64,000 nt of DNA from Anaerohalosphaera lusitana (GTDB lineage: Bacteria > Planctomycetota > Phycisphaerae > Sedimentisphaerales > Anaerohalosphaeraceae), in NCBI RefSeq assembly GCF_002007645.1, contig NZ_CP019791.1, positions 3,960,593-4,024,592 on the forward strand. Reading direction: 5' to 3'. Position 1 is the stretch's first letter. Every line of letters begins with the position of its first letter. The notes below the pieces were generated by a model. The model searched no databases. It was not told the DNA's origin and worked only from the letters and a program-made list of their open reading frames with translations. Positions 17,054 to 26,887 of the stretch are shown piece by piece. The translations under genes were made by a program, and so were the position numbers.

Positions 17054-18454
17054 CTACATGCAAAGGTTTATTGTGTGATTCTTACGGACTTTACGATCGG
17101 TGTAATTCTCCGCCATCTCCGAGAATATCTCCTGAAAGCTTGGGTGAGCATGTATAGTATTGAATATAGTGCTCAATTTGATATTGTTTTTGATAGAGAG
17201 AACCGCTTCATGGATCATATCTACGGCATGATCACCCCACCAATAGGCTTCAACCAACTGGCCGGTTTCCTTGACTATCCGCAAAACAACTTTACCCTGC
17301 GCATAACCGTAAATCTTAGCTGTCCCGCTCTCAGTATATGGGTACTTCATCAAGGCAAGATCAGCAGGATCAAATTCGATATCACGATTCTTAACGATCG
17401 CAACCTGCGGATTCGTATAGATTCCTATCGGCACGATGTTCCGCTCGTCAGTCAGCGACCCGCCTGCCGCATTGTCACCCGCCACACGGCCCATCCTTTC
17501 AGCGAGATGGGCGTACTGCATATGCTCAGCAACATCGCCGGCAGCATAAATATGATCGATGTTTGTTCGGCAGCACTCATCGACTGCTATTATACCTTCG
17601 CGGGTGTCAACGCCGGCATTTTCGAGCCCGATGTTTTCTATATTCGCGGCCCTTCCCACCGATACAAGCACATGGCTGACTTGTATCTCTCTGCCGTTCA
17701 CATCTACGCTGAGTCCATCGGAAGTTTCCTTAATGCCACAAACCTGGGTATCCAGAAGTATTTCGCAACCGCTGCCGCTCAGGGAAGATGTTATGAAACC
17801 GCTTATCTCGGAATTATCCATGGTTGGGACAAGTTTGTCGGCCATTTCTACGAGGTGGGTTCTGATACCAAGCTGCGAATAGGCAGTTGCAAATTCGCAA
17901 CCGATGACGCCGCCTCCAATGATCAATATGCTCTCCGGCAGATCAGCGGCTTGGAGAGCGTCGTCGGAGACCATGATTCTTTTATTTTGCCAGGGAGCGA
18001 AGCCGGGCCTGATCGGGTGCGAACCGGTCGCGATCACTATCGAATCAGCCCTTATCTCATGAGTTCCATCATGCGCATCGATCGACAACGAATGCCTACC
18101 CGTCAAACGGGCGGAGCCGCGATAAATTGTTATATCATCCCTTGAAGCCATCCCGGATTCGGTCTTTTCACGCAGTTCCAGGACAAGGTCATGCACCCTT
18201 TTCATGAATGCGCGTCCATCGATCGATCCGCTTACTTCAACACCCGGCACAACACTATGTAAATTTTTCATCGACCAATATTGATTGGAAGCATAGAGCA
18301 TTGCCTTAGCGGGCATACAGCCGAGATTCAGGCACACTCCGCCGAAATGAGAATCCTGTATGATACACGCATTCGCTCCTCGGCGGGCAGCCTGCTTAAC
18401 CGCTGCGCTGCCGGCACTTCCTCCGCCAATTACTGCCACATCAAAGCTCTGCAT
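17054..18454 (-). CDS. Dihydrolipoamide dehydrogenase-like flavoprotein disulfide reductase
   Basis: This is a class I pyridine nucleotide-disulfide oxidoreductase. The FAD-binding GGGSAG is at residues 10-15, the redox-active pair Cys41/Cys46 in GGVCLNLGCMPAKA, the NAD(P)-binding GGGVIGCE in the middle, and the second FAD motif YAAGDVA near 300. The C-terminal HAHPSFQE gives the His-Glu catalytic pair of lipoamide dehydrogenases. The 466-residue length is normal. AAGGAG precedes ATG 18454. No 2-oxoacid dehydrogenase genes are nearby; it could serve as the L-protein of the glycine cleavage system encoded at 39.8-44.5 kb or as a mercuric-reductase-like enzyme. Lpd-like activity is the simplest reading. 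Confidence 0.8.
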   Translation of the reverse strand: MQSFDVAVIGGGSAGSAAVKQAARRGANACIIQDSHFGGVCLNLGCMPAKAMLYASNQYWSMKNLHSVVPGVEVSGSIDGRAFMKRVHDLVLELREKTESGMASRDDITIYRGSARLTGRHSLSIDAHDGTHEIRADSIVIATGSHPIRPGFAPWQNKRIMVSDDALQAADLPESILIIGGGVIGCEFATAYSQLGIRTHLVEMADKLVPTMDNSEISGFITSSLSGSGCEILLDTQVCGIKETSDGLSVDVNGREIQVSHVLVSVGRAANIENIGLENAGVDTREGIIAVDECCRTNIDHIYAAGDVAEHMQYAHLAERMGRVAGDNAAGGSLTDERNIVPIGIYTNPQVAIVKNRDIEFDPADLALMKYPYTESGTAKIYGYAQGKVVLRIVKETGQLVEAYWWGDHAVDMIHEAVLSIKNNIKLSTIFNTIHAHPSFQEIFSEMAENYTDRKVRKNHTINLCM

Positions 18455-18528
18455 AAATATCTCCTTCCGCCGGGCTCATTGCAACACGCGCCGCCGAGTC
18501 AAAAACAGCACCGCATGCAGCTTAAAGA

Positions 18529-19272
18529 TCATGACCAGTATTTCGGTCGGCCATAGTAATCATAAAGCCGTATCTCAAGTTCACGGTTTACGCCCTCCTC
18601 CGGATCAAATTCAGGACTCTCCTTGACTGCCTGCCGGTCCACATCCATCTGCACGGATTTTTCGGCCCAGTCTATATCTCTAGCCCACTGGGGAGGGATG
18701 ATAACTTTCTTGCCGGGCAGCCAGTTATGGGTGTCTACAACCAGATAACGTATCATGTCATTTTTGGTTTCGACTATGATGTCGTCGACATGGCCAATTT
18801 TGCCGTCACTGGCATGTATGTGATAGCCGCGGACCTCCCGGATGCTGCGCAAATGCGTGCTTTCGATCTGCTCTTCACTGCGTTCGCCGGGGTCAGCTTC
18901 CATCGGCGGCATGGCAATGACGCCGCCTGTTTCCGCTGTAAACTGTCCGGTCCAGTATGGCGCCCAGCCGTAGTACTTGTGGAGCTCGACCTCGTACTGC
19001 TTGGAGACCGGCATGTCCGCAGAAATCTCGGGACTGTTCTTTACCTTCTCGCGGGTCAGTTCAACCGGCAGTACCCTGTCCGGAACCGTAACGTTTTCGA
19101 TGCAGACAGGCGAAAGCAGGACTTTCCTGCCGGGCAGCCATTTACCCGTATCGACCACCACATATCGTATCTTCCAGCCGCGGTCGTCAAAATAGTAATC
19201 GTAAACAGTACCGATGTTTCCGTCGGTCGCTTCAACGTTGAAATCTATCAAATAGTTGGCACTAAGAAGCAT
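18529..19272 (-). CDS. Protein with two PRC-barrel domains
   Basis: Two PRC-barrel units are recognisable: residues about 1-75 (DGNIGTVYDYYFDD, RYVVVDTGKWLPG) and about 130-205 (DGKIGHVDDIIVET, RYLVVDTHNWLPGKKV). The internal repetition of RYxVVDTxxWLPG is striking. PRC-barrels occur in RNA-processing and photosynthetic reaction-centre proteins and as stand-alone proteins linked to stress. There is no signal peptide, so it is probably cytoplasmic. The start at 19272 is preferred over an ATG two codons upstream, because AAGGAG lies about 6 bases before it. It is flanked by the BON-domain protein gene and the flavoprotein gene on the same strand. Biological role is unknown. Confidence 0.8.
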   Translation of the reverse strand: MLLSANYLIDFNVEATDGNIGTVYDYYFDDRGWKIRYVVVDTGKWLPGRKVLLSPVCIENVTVPDRVLPVELTREKVKNSPEISADMPVSKQYEVELHKYYGWAPYWTGQFTAETGGVIAMPPMEADPGERSEEQIESTHLRSIREVRGYHIHASDGKIGHVDDIIVETKNDMIRYLVVDTHNWLPGKKVIIPPQWARDIDWAEKSVQMDVDRQAVKESPEFDPEEGVNRELEIRLYDYYGRPKYWS

Positions 19273-19315
19273 GATCATCTCCTTGTAGAATTAAATTTCC
19301 ACACTTAATAATGAC

Positions 19316-20818
19316 CTAGAAGTAACCAAAGTAATAATACGGATGCATATCGCGACTGGCCGGAGGAAGCTGCTCATCCTCATTGTTCCTTACATCGAGA
19401 TCGCTCTTTACCTTTTCCGCACCGCCTTCATATGCATTCTCGATCGCAGCCAGCACTTCCTGCCAATCGTTAACTGTACCCGTGAGAATAGCTGTACCGT
19501 CCTGAACCATCACATTAACGTCTTCGGCCTCAACGAAAACAGTCCAGAACAGCTCATCTCTGATATCCTCCTTGATCTGCTGATCGGACTTCCACAGATA
19601 CTCGGCATCTTCGGCATCGACTACGCTTATCCTGTTGTCAATCGCCGCGACGCCCTTTATTTGCGAAGCTATGTTTTCCGCCATATTTTTTTCGGTTATA
19701 TTCTGAACGTTGCCGTAAAGGTAAACCTTTTGATTTCTAACAGTGACAGTGATCTCATGAGGCTCGGTGACCGTGTGCCTTTTGAGAGCAACTCTGATCT
19801 TCCCGGCAATAGCATCATCTGAAGGCACCTCCTGCGGCCTTACCTTCAGCTTATTCGAAACCTGCCATACGCCCGTAACATTCGATGCATCGTCTTCTGC
19901 CGCGTTTTTCTCGTACAGACTAGCGACCGTACCCCTAAGCGTCGCTTTATGCCCCCTAATATCAATGCGAATATTCTCACGGTTCACTCTTACATCCGAA
20001 CTCAGTGCCGAAGCAACAGCCGCTTCAACATTGACCGCCGTAGAATCCTGCATCTCGGTTGGATATTCCTTCCAGGGCTTCACGATCAGATCAGAAGAAT
20101 CGACTCGTTTGACGCCAAGTATAAATGCGTTCCTCCTTGCCCTGCCCATCTGAAAAACACTGCCGGTTTCGCCGCTCAAGACAGCGACTCCATCCTTCAC
20201 AGCAACATCTATACTCTGCGCATTGAGATAAGGATCGTATTTCATGTTCTGTCTTATCTCCGCTGCGAGCTCGGAATCCGGCCGATCGATCTTCACAGAG
20301 ACCTCGATCTCATTTCTGACGGACCTGACCCCTGCAATCGATTCTGCGATCTTCTCGGCGATACGTTTTTCCGTGATGGATTTAACCTCCCCGCCAACAC
20401 TTACAACGCCATTCTCAACCTTGACATCCAGCGCCATCAGTTCGGTAACAGGATTGTCCTCCAATGCCTGCTTCACATTCTGTCGGATAGCCTGGTCGGG
20501 AATCTCTATCGGACGAACAACGAGCTCATCACGTACTTCAACGACCCCCAGTATACTGCCGGCAATATTTAATGCCCTTTCTTTAGCGATCAGATTGTCG
20601 ACCGATCCGTCCAGTGTCACAATCCCTTCATTGACGCGTATGTCCACCAGATGAGGCGATACAACGTCGTCTTTTTCCATCTGGCGCATGATCGCATCAT
20701 TGATATCAGAATCGGACTTGATCACCGCACCGCAGCTAACCGACCCCAGAAATGAAATGATCAGAACACTAACAAGAAATCCATATGCTGAAAACAAATT
20801 CCTGTTTTTCAAATTCAT
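19316..20818 (-). CDS. Exported protein with six tandem BON domains
   Basis: An N-terminal hydrophobic segment ends in GSVSC at about residue 29, which could be a weak lipobox or a normal signal cleavage site. Six BON repeats follow, each with the pattern of a helix then V-x-V-x-G-x-V-x-L-x-G and a second helix: about 38-103, 109-176, 180-245, 260-325, 330-395 and 405-475. BON domains bind phospholipid surfaces, as in OsmY and DolP, and are tied to envelope stress. Six copies is more than the two in OsmY. The C-terminus is Tyr-rich (YYYFGYF). The gene stands 44 bases upstream of the PRC-barrel gene on the same strand. Confidence 0.85.
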   Translation of the reverse strand: MNLKNRNLFSAYGFLVSVLIISFLGSVSCGAVIKSDSDINDAIMRQMEKDDVVSPHLVDIRVNEGIVTLDGSVDNLIAKERALNIAGSILGVVEVRDELVVRPIEIPDQAIRQNVKQALEDNPVTELMALDVKVENGVVSVGGEVKSITEKRIAEKIAESIAGVRSVRNEIEVSVKIDRPDSELAAEIRQNMKYDPYLNAQSIDVAVKDGVAVLSGETGSVFQMGRARRNAFILGVKRVDSSDLIVKPWKEYPTEMQDSTAVNVEAAVASALSSDVRVNRENIRIDIRGHKATLRGTVASLYEKNAAEDDASNVTGVWQVSNKLKVRPQEVPSDDAIAGKIRVALKRHTVTEPHEITVTVRNQKVYLYGNVQNITEKNMAENIASQIKGVAAIDNRISVVDAEDAEYLWKSDQQIKEDIRDELFWTVFVEAEDVNVMVQDGTAILTGTVNDWQEVLAAIENAYEGGAEKVKSDLDVRNNEDEQLPPASRDMHPYYYFGYF

Positions 20819-20949
20819 GTACTTCCCTTCAATGAATTAGCATGATCTCATTCGTTACATCCTCTCTTGTACCAGATGCCAGGCACCATCGAAATCAGGG
20901 TTTTACTGAATCCCCCCTTCCTTTTTCCTGACACGTATGAGTAACCGCA

Positions 20950-23295
20950 TCATTCAAGGATCAAGTCCGCAATGACGGGCCTGTGATCGGACGCGATCCT
21001 TGCCAAATGAGTATCACCTGTCTCACATTGCGCCACCGCAATCGGCCCCCTGTAGAAAATATGATCCACTCGAATGAGCGGGTATCTTCCCCAGAAACTG
21101 CGAAGACGTCGCCTCCTGCCATTGTCGATCTCATCAAAGTGCTTCATGCATCTCTGATAAAGTGCGGATCCAGCCGGGAAGTTGAAGTCGCCGCAGAAGA
21201 TTACGGGCCTTCCTGTATCTTCGTTACCAAGCCAATCGCTGCTTAGCAACTCGTCCACCTGCAGAGCCTTCTCTGAAGCATTTAGCCCCAGATGCGTATT
21301 CAGGATCCGGACAGAGTTGCCGTCAACCTCAATCTCAGCAAGTATAGCGCCCCGCGGTTCACGTCTGGGTTTTCCTTGTCTGCCGCAAATAGCACCTGCC
21401 TTTATCAGTTTCAACGGAAAGCGGCTGAGAATCGCATCACCGTATTGCTCTTCTTCGATCCGCATTGCGGGATGAAAATGGAGATCCATGCGCAGCAGGT
21501 CAGCTATCGTCTGTGCCTGATCCCGTCCGAATGTCCGCCGTCTTCCGACATCCAGTTCCTGCAAAGCTACAACGTCCGGCTCATATTGCTCGATCACCTT
21601 GGCCACGCGCAAAGGGCTGATCCTGCCGTCCATCCCCTTGCAACTGTGAACATTGTAAGTCATTATGCGCAACGCCTTGCGGGTTCGATCGAGATCGCCC
21701 GGCTGACTCTGATCGGGCATTCTTTTCTGCAATCTCAAAACAGCATTACGGATATCGGTCGGCCTTAGATAGCCTTTTTCGCCTGTGTCAAATATCCCGG
21801 TCGGCGCCAGACAGAAACCCTCTGCTTCCTCGGCAAGTATTCCGCCGTGTGAGCCGTTTTCAACTGCGAACGAATAATATTCGTCGCGCGACTGGAAGCC
21901 GCTTATTATGATATCACCTGCGTTTTCATGATGACAGGCAGACATAAAATCGCTGACCATTTCATCGTAAGCGACACGGTCCACATCGAAAAACTCATCA
22001 GCCTGCTCAGGAAGGGTCCATCTTCTCTCGCCTTTCATTGCAACGACCGATCCTCCATCCGCGGTTAGAAATACGAGCGGCACAGCTTCGTTTCTGGCCA
22101 GTGTATTTGCGAATGATCGCTTCTGTTCCAACGTCATACTCTTTGGAAGATAGACCTGCCCGACCGGACCAAGAGCAGTCACAATAGGACTCTCACCAAG
22201 ATGCCGGTGACCGCCGAGCCGCTCCTCCACGATCACGCCAAGCCTGTTGAGGAAATTCTGATTGGATTTCTTCTCGCCGTCGTCCGAGACATTTCGAGAA
22301 TCATGATATATCTCTCTAACCACTCTCTCCAGACTCTTGCCGTGCGTTTTTGCATACGGTATTGTGTCGACCTGTCCATGATCTGAATATACCCATATAT
22401 CGTAATCGCGACCCGCCCGATGGCCCGCCTTCCAGATCCTTTTGATCGCACTGTCGATACCTTTGAGCGTCCAGTGGGCGAATTTCGACGTTGCCCCACG
22501 CCGATGGGACTGATCGTGATATCCCATGAAATTCGCATGTATTATGCCCAACCCACGCGCCATATCCATCTTCACGCCGATAACAGTGATCTCCCGCATC
22601 ATTATGCAAAGGGCAACACGGGAAGGAACAAACTTGAGCTCCTTCCAGAGATCACGCCCCCTGACAAGTCCCCGGAAAAAATCGAATACCGCAATAACGG
22701 TTTCTACCACCAGCAGAGCACCCACACGTAAAAGAGCGAACCAGTGCATTAGAACCGCAAGTACGAATCCAAGCGTTTTCCACCTCTTGAAAATGGGAGC
22801 AAAGCCAAGACTGGCCACGCAGAAGTGCGGATCGTCGGCTCCGCCTGTGTAAATATTCGAATAACTGCTTCCCTTATCGCACAGGCCCTCGCCCTGTGAA
22901 CTCAATCGCTTTTCCATGACCTTTGCATCACTCGGATTGAAAAGTGCCATCACCCTGCCGCTCTCTTTATCGAGAAAGCTGAAAGACGGAACCGAACATT
23001 TGACCCCGTAAAATATCTCACCCTGAACAGCAGGCGTGGAACAAGGCATGCCTGAATAGTGATAGTGCAGTTTATATTTCTGCTTGTCGAGAAGGTGCTT
23101 CAGAAAAGGCAGCTTACCGTCTGCCATGGCTTTTTCCATCTGGCGGTGCGATAAAGCATCTATCTGTATAAGCACAATGCGCCGTTCCGGAGCTGCCCCT
23201 TTGCGTCTGGGCGATGCGACCAGGCGTATGAGCCATTCACTTCGGTTGAAAATCTTGCGTATTTTTCTAAAAAACACTTCCGGTATGTGCAGCAT
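20950..23295 (-). CDS. Fusion of alkaline-phosphatase-superfamily phosphodiesterase and endonuclease/exonuclease/phosphatase domain
   Basis: This is a 781-residue two-domain protein. Residues about 38-535 resemble type I phosphodiesterase/nucleotide pyrophosphatases: IVLIQIDALS with the first metal Asp, a PCSTPAVQGE segment holding the candidate nucleophile Thr, FMGYHDQSHRRG, and VYSDHGQ. A hydrophobic stretch at about 175-215 may dip into the membrane. Residues about 541-781 are an EEP (DNase I/exonuclease III/sphingomyelinase) domain with MTYNVHSCKG, QELDVG, CGDFNFP and the terminal SDHRPVI. Both halves keep plausible catalytic residues and are predicted to cleave phosphodiesters. The start overlaps the glycosyltransferase stop (TAATG), so translation is coupled. 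A role in phosphoglycan or phospholipid turnover is inferred from the operon only. Confidence 0.82.
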   Translation of the reverse strand: MLHIPEVFFRKIRKIFNRSEWLIRLVASPRRKGAAPERRIVLIQIDALSHRQMEKAMADGKLPFLKHLLDKQKYKLHYHYSGMPCSTPAVQGEIFYGVKCSVPSFSFLDKESGRVMALFNPSDAKVMEKRLSSQGEGLCDKGSSYSNIYTGGADDPHFCVASLGFAPIFKRWKTLGFVLAVLMHWFALLRVGALLVVETVIAVFDFFRGLVRGRDLWKELKFVPSRVALCIMMREITVIGVKMDMARGLGIIHANFMGYHDQSHRRGATSKFAHWTLKGIDSAIKRIWKAGHRAGRDYDIWVYSDHGQVDTIPYAKTHGKSLERVVREIYHDSRNVSDDGEKKSNQNFLNRLGVIVEERLGGHRHLGESPIVTALGPVGQVYLPKSMTLEQKRSFANTLARNEAVPLVFLTADGGSVVAMKGERRWTLPEQADEFFDVDRVAYDEMVSDFMSACHHENAGDIIISGFQSRDEYYSFAVENGSHGGILAEEAEGFCLAPTGIFDTGEKGYLRPTDIRNAVLRLQKRMPDQSQPGDLDRTRKALRIMTYNVHSCKGMDGRISPLRVAKVIEQYEPDVVALQELDVGRRRTFGRDQAQTIADLLRMDLHFHPAMRIEEEQYGDAILSRFPLKLIKAGAICGRQGKPRREPRGAILAEIEVDGNSVRILNTHLGLNASEKALQVDELLSSDWLGNEDTGRPVIFCGDFNFPAGSALYQRCMKHFDEIDNGRRRRLRSFWGRYPLIRVDHIFYRGPIAVAQCETGDTHLARIASDHRPVIADLILE

Positions 23296-24578
23296 TACCG
23301 TTCCTCAACCGTTGCATGAGAAGAAAACATCTCGCCGGCAGCATTTGCATATTTAAGAAACAGATCCCACTCCGCCTTGAGCGATTCCAGCAGCAAAGTC
23401 CAGTTGCGTTCGCGTTTCTCAGGGTCCCTTCTTTTGTGTGAAAGGACACTCTCATATTCGGCAAGCATCTTGTCGGAGCAGTTATTCATGGAATAATCCT
23501 CCGCCGTCTGTCTTGCAGCGGATCTCATGCTGCCTTTTTCATCTTCACTTAGATCGTGGTATTTTGAGAGCATCCGCGCGAATCTATCGCAATCCGAATC
23601 TTCTTCCAGAAGGTAGCCATTGCTTCCGTGTTCGAGAACATCGTTAACACCGGGTGCTTTAAGTGCGACCACCGGGCACCCTGCAGCCATTGCCTCAGCC
23701 AGAACCATACCCTGAGTCTCCGTCAACGAGGAAAACGCAAAGACATCCGCTGCGTGGTAAGAGTCTATAAGATCCTGATCCGACTTCATGCCTGCAAACA
23801 CAGCCCTGTCAGCAACGTCTGTACCATCAAACAGAGACTCCAGATTCTTACGGCTAGGCCCGTCTCCAACGATCAGCAACTTTGCGTCTGGTTTTGCCTG
23901 TAGAAATTTTTTAGCCGACTGGCAGAGAAATTTCAGGTTCTTCTCCTCGGCAAGACGACCAACGTGCCCCACCACAAAGTCGTCGGGGTCCAAACCGACC
24001 TGCTGTCTGAATCTGGCACCGTCTCCCTGTGCATATTTATCCGTATCCACCCCGGTCGGTATAACTGTTATAGGCGTTTTAACGCCGCGTTTTCGCAGCA
24101 CATCGGCAACGCTGTTGCTGGGCGCAATTACCTGGTCGCAGAGATTCGCATAGCCTTTCGTAAAAGTAATAACAAACTGCCTGACCCTGTCCGAGGTGAG
24201 ATTAACATTGTGAATGTACCGCTCATACATCGTATGATAGGTGAAAACCAGGGGCAGATCATACCTTGCTGCAATTCGCATTGCGGTGCTGCCTATCAGG
24301 AAAGGAAAATGCGAATGAACTATCTCGGGCTGGAACTTCTCAATGTGCTTATGCAGGCTTCCCGGCAGCGGTAATGTCGCAGGAAAACCGATGTCGTTGA
24401 AATTCTTTATTGCAGAGACGCGCACCACGCCTTCTTCTTTGTAGTCCTGATCAGCCTTGGGCGCAACTATCAGAACCTGGTGTCCCTTTTCGCGGAAACA
24501 CTGCGTGAAGGTGCGAATCGACTTATCCACGCCGCCAAAATATGGAGCGTAAGTATTTGTCATCATTAGTATGTTCAT
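23295..24578 (-). CDS. Glycosyltransferase family 4 protein
   Basis: This is a GT-B fold retaining glycosyltransferase. The N-terminus MTNTYAPYFGGVDKSI has the acceptor-side glycine loop of the family. Donor-binding features are VGHVGRLAEEKNL at about 210 and the EX7E region FAFSSLTETQGMVLAEAMA. The protein resembles diacylglycerol glucosyltransferases and other 1,2-diacylglycerol or mannosyl transferases of GT4, but donor and acceptor cannot be fixed. Length is 427 residues. It starts 4 bases after the glycosidase gene and overlaps the next gene, so the three form one operon. A charged C-terminal extension (about 385-427) is extra to the fold. Confidence 0.88.
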   Translation of the reverse strand: MNILMMTNTYAPYFGGVDKSIRTFTQCFREKGHQVLIVAPKADQDYKEEGVVRVSAIKNFNDIGFPATLPLPGSLHKHIEKFQPEIVHSHFPFLIGSTAMRIAARYDLPLVFTYHTMYERYIHNVNLTSDRVRQFVITFTKGYANLCDQVIAPSNSVADVLRKRGVKTPITVIPTGVDTDKYAQGDGARFRQQVGLDPDDFVVGHVGRLAEEKNLKFLCQSAKKFLQAKPDAKLLIVGDGPSRKNLESLFDGTDVADRAVFAGMKSDQDLIDSYHAADVFAFSSLTETQGMVLAEAMAAGCPVVALKAPGVNDVLEHGSNGYLLEEDSDCDRFARMLSKYHDLSEDEKGSMRSAARQTAEDYSMNNCSDKMLAEYESVLSHKRRDPEKRERNWTLLLESLKAEWDLFLKYANAAGEMFSSHATVEER

Positions 24579-24582
24579 CGTC

Positions 24583-26862
24583 CTATGTGCCGGCCTTGTT
24601 TACAACGGTACGCTTCTGGCCCTCCTCAACATACGTTCGTTCGTAACTAGGTATATCTACCACCACCTGCGGCCGTTTACCGCTAAAATCTTCATCAAGA
24701 CTCACAGTGACCTTATCATCACCAAATTCAAACGCAACTCTGACCTCGCCCCACAAGGTCGGCGCAGGTCCTATAGTGATCTTTTCACCTTCCCTACACC
24801 AATCTTTCCGAATGCCCTTGCCCAGCACGAGTTCACTGTCCGATGTATCTTCGAAAACCAGACAGTTTCTGAGATACAGAACCCATTCACATGCCGCCCA
24901 TACATGCTGTCCGTCGCCCATGCAGCCGCCCTCGGTACGGGGGTGGATCGCTTCTGGCCATTGCCCTGTCGAACTGGCGAGCCTGCTTATCGAATCAGCC
25001 AGCATGCCGTGCCTTTCATCGCCTGCCTGCATAAGAACCTGAGCAATGTGCAATGTCAGATATGCGTTTATGCCTGAATGCGATATGTCCAGGAAGAAAC
25101 CGTCCTTGTGAAGACAATGCTCCACCAGGTATTCCGCTGTAGCGAGCAGCCTTTCGTCGTTCGATTCAAATACCTGACAGGGATAGCCGGCAGACATACA
25201 CCCCACAGTCCCCGAATCCAGCCTGCGATTGCAGGAAACCGGCATCGCACGCGTACCCAATCGCTGATGCGCCTTTTCCAGACTGGCGTCTATGGCTTTG
25301 AGGATTGCGGCAGCTTTTTGCGAATATTTATTCGAAAGCTCGGCTTCATTCTGGGCTTCCATCATTTCCGCGGCAGATCGCAGACCAGCCACCGCCCAGA
25401 AGTCGTCCCAGTAATAGTAATCATTCGGTCCGAAATGCTCGGCGCTGAAACCGGCGGGCAAGAGACCCGTATGCGCTTTGTCACCCTTGCTGCTGGTGCA
25501 TTTACGGCAGATCCAGTTCGCACCTTTCTCCACGGCCCGGATCATATCACCGGAAAGCTTCCGGCCTGTCATCTTCCAGTACTTATAGATGATCCATAAG
25601 GCCTGGCCGTTAGAATCCCACTCACCCTGCTGCGACAGGAAATAACCAGTCGGCATCTGCCTGTCCGGATAGGTAGCGAGCACGCTTTCGACGCGTTTTG
25701 GGAAATTCGCACAAAGCATCGCATGCAGAATAAACGAAGCATCTCTGAACCAGAATCTTTTATAAGTAAACGGACCCGGGAAGACTTCCTCGTCCGTGGC
25801 GTGCAGAAGCAGTGTGCGGATCGCGTTCTCATACAGGTACTGCTTGCGTTTGTCCGGGATACTCACCCGGCAATAGTCCCCCACAGCCCTGCCCCAGTCA
25901 TCCTCGCGAGCATTCGCCTGGTAAGTAATGCGTTTCTTTTCGTGATGCTTTCTCGGTTCCAGAGGAATATTGATTTTTATCTCTCGTTGTTTGCCGGGCT
26001 CGATCTTGAAAAGGGCCGCAGCGTTGGCCATGCCTACATCACACAGAACATGATCCTGCCCGCCCTTGGATGTCAACTGGTTTGCTACATCACCCTGCTC
26101 GTATTTACTGCCCAGGCTGACATCGGCAGGCGTTTCAAAGTTTATGGTATCTTTCGAATTGATCTTCCAGGTCCTGCCGTCTTTGAAGGCGATCTCATGT
26201 ACGAAACTGATGCCCTCGGAATTGCACGGCCTGACGCTGGCTGCGATATAGCCTTCTTCGCTCATCGACCCGCGCAGCCTGATCGCACATTGCGGAACGC
26301 CGTCCTGCAGTTCAACGTTCATCGTCGAAAGCAGCTTATGACCGTCGGGACTGAATCGCGTCGCAACAGCGATATCTTTGCCGTAGAACAACCTCTGCTG
26401 CACATCTTCCCGACGTCTTGAAGGTGCCATCACGTTACCCTTACTGTCAACCAGCCAGAAATCGATAGACCAGCCATCCCAGTGCGGAGTCACAAGCCCC
26501 GTCGGGTCAACGATCGGCAAATAGTCATACCCAGGCAGACCCGCTGCCGTCCAGTTTCTTTCTGTCAGGTTGATGTACGTAAGCGAGAAGGCCCGCGGAA
26601 TGAACGCTTCCTCGGCCGGGTTAAACTGCCTGTGAACCCACCACGGCCAGACCCAGTCCGAATTCTGCGGTATCGCCCTGCTGTTGATCAGCCCGCGAGC
26701 GTGAAACATCGCGCTTGCACGGACGAGCTCCATTGGGCCGGCAACTTCGGACGGCTGAGCAAATCTTTGAAAATATGACCACAGCGAAATCGGGTCCAGA
26801 AAACCATGACGCTTCGCTGCCTTACTGATGAATAACTTCCAGGGAAGCCATTTTAACCACAT
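24583..26862 (-). CDS. Six-hairpin (alpha/alpha) glycoside hydrolase-like protein
   Basis: A 759-residue protein whose middle and C-terminal part (about 340-690) has the repeated aromatic and acidic pattern of (alpha/alpha)6-barrel glycosidases of the GH15/amylo-1,6-glucosidase group: FTYKRFWFRDASFILHAML, QQGEWDSNGQALWIIYKYW, DYYYWDDFWAVAGL and WPEAIHPRTEGGCMGDGQ. These carry several candidate catalytic Asp/Glu residues. The first 330 residues look like a beta-sandwich N-domain. No signal peptide is visible, so it would act in the cytoplasm. It is the first gene of the three-gene glycan operon. Exact substrate is unknown; an alpha-glucan or a glycosylated lipid product is possible. Confidence 0.75.
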   Translation of the reverse strand: MWLKWLPWKLFISKAAKRHGFLDPISLWSYFQRFAQPSEVAGPMELVRASAMFHARGLINSRAIPQNSDWVWPWWVHRQFNPAEEAFIPRAFSLTYINLTERNWTAAGLPGYDYLPIVDPTGLVTPHWDGWSIDFWLVDSKGNVMAPSRRREDVQQRLFYGKDIAVATRFSPDGHKLLSTMNVELQDGVPQCAIRLRGSMSEEGYIAASVRPCNSEGISFVHEIAFKDGRTWKINSKDTINFETPADVSLGSKYEQGDVANQLTSKGGQDHVLCDVGMANAAALFKIEPGKQREIKINIPLEPRKHHEKKRITYQANAREDDWGRAVGDYCRVSIPDKRKQYLYENAIRTLLLHATDEEVFPGPFTYKRFWFRDASFILHAMLCANFPKRVESVLATYPDRQMPTGYFLSQQGEWDSNGQALWIIYKYWKMTGRKLSGDMIRAVEKGANWICRKCTSSKGDKAHTGLLPAGFSAEHFGPNDYYYWDDFWAVAGLRSAAEMMEAQNEAELSNKYSQKAAAILKAIDASLEKAHQRLGTRAMPVSCNRRLDSGTVGCMSAGYPCQVFESNDERLLATAEYLVEHCLHKDGFFLDISHSGINAYLTLHIAQVLMQAGDERHGMLADSISRLASSTGQWPEAIHPRTEGGCMGDGQHVWAACEWVLYLRNCLVFEDTSDSELVLGKGIRKDWCREGEKITIGPAPTLWGEVRVAFEFGDDKVTVSLDEDFSGKRPQVVVDIPSYERTYVEEGQKRTVVNKAGT

Positions 26863-26887
26863 ATCACTTTGCCGGAATTGAACTTAA

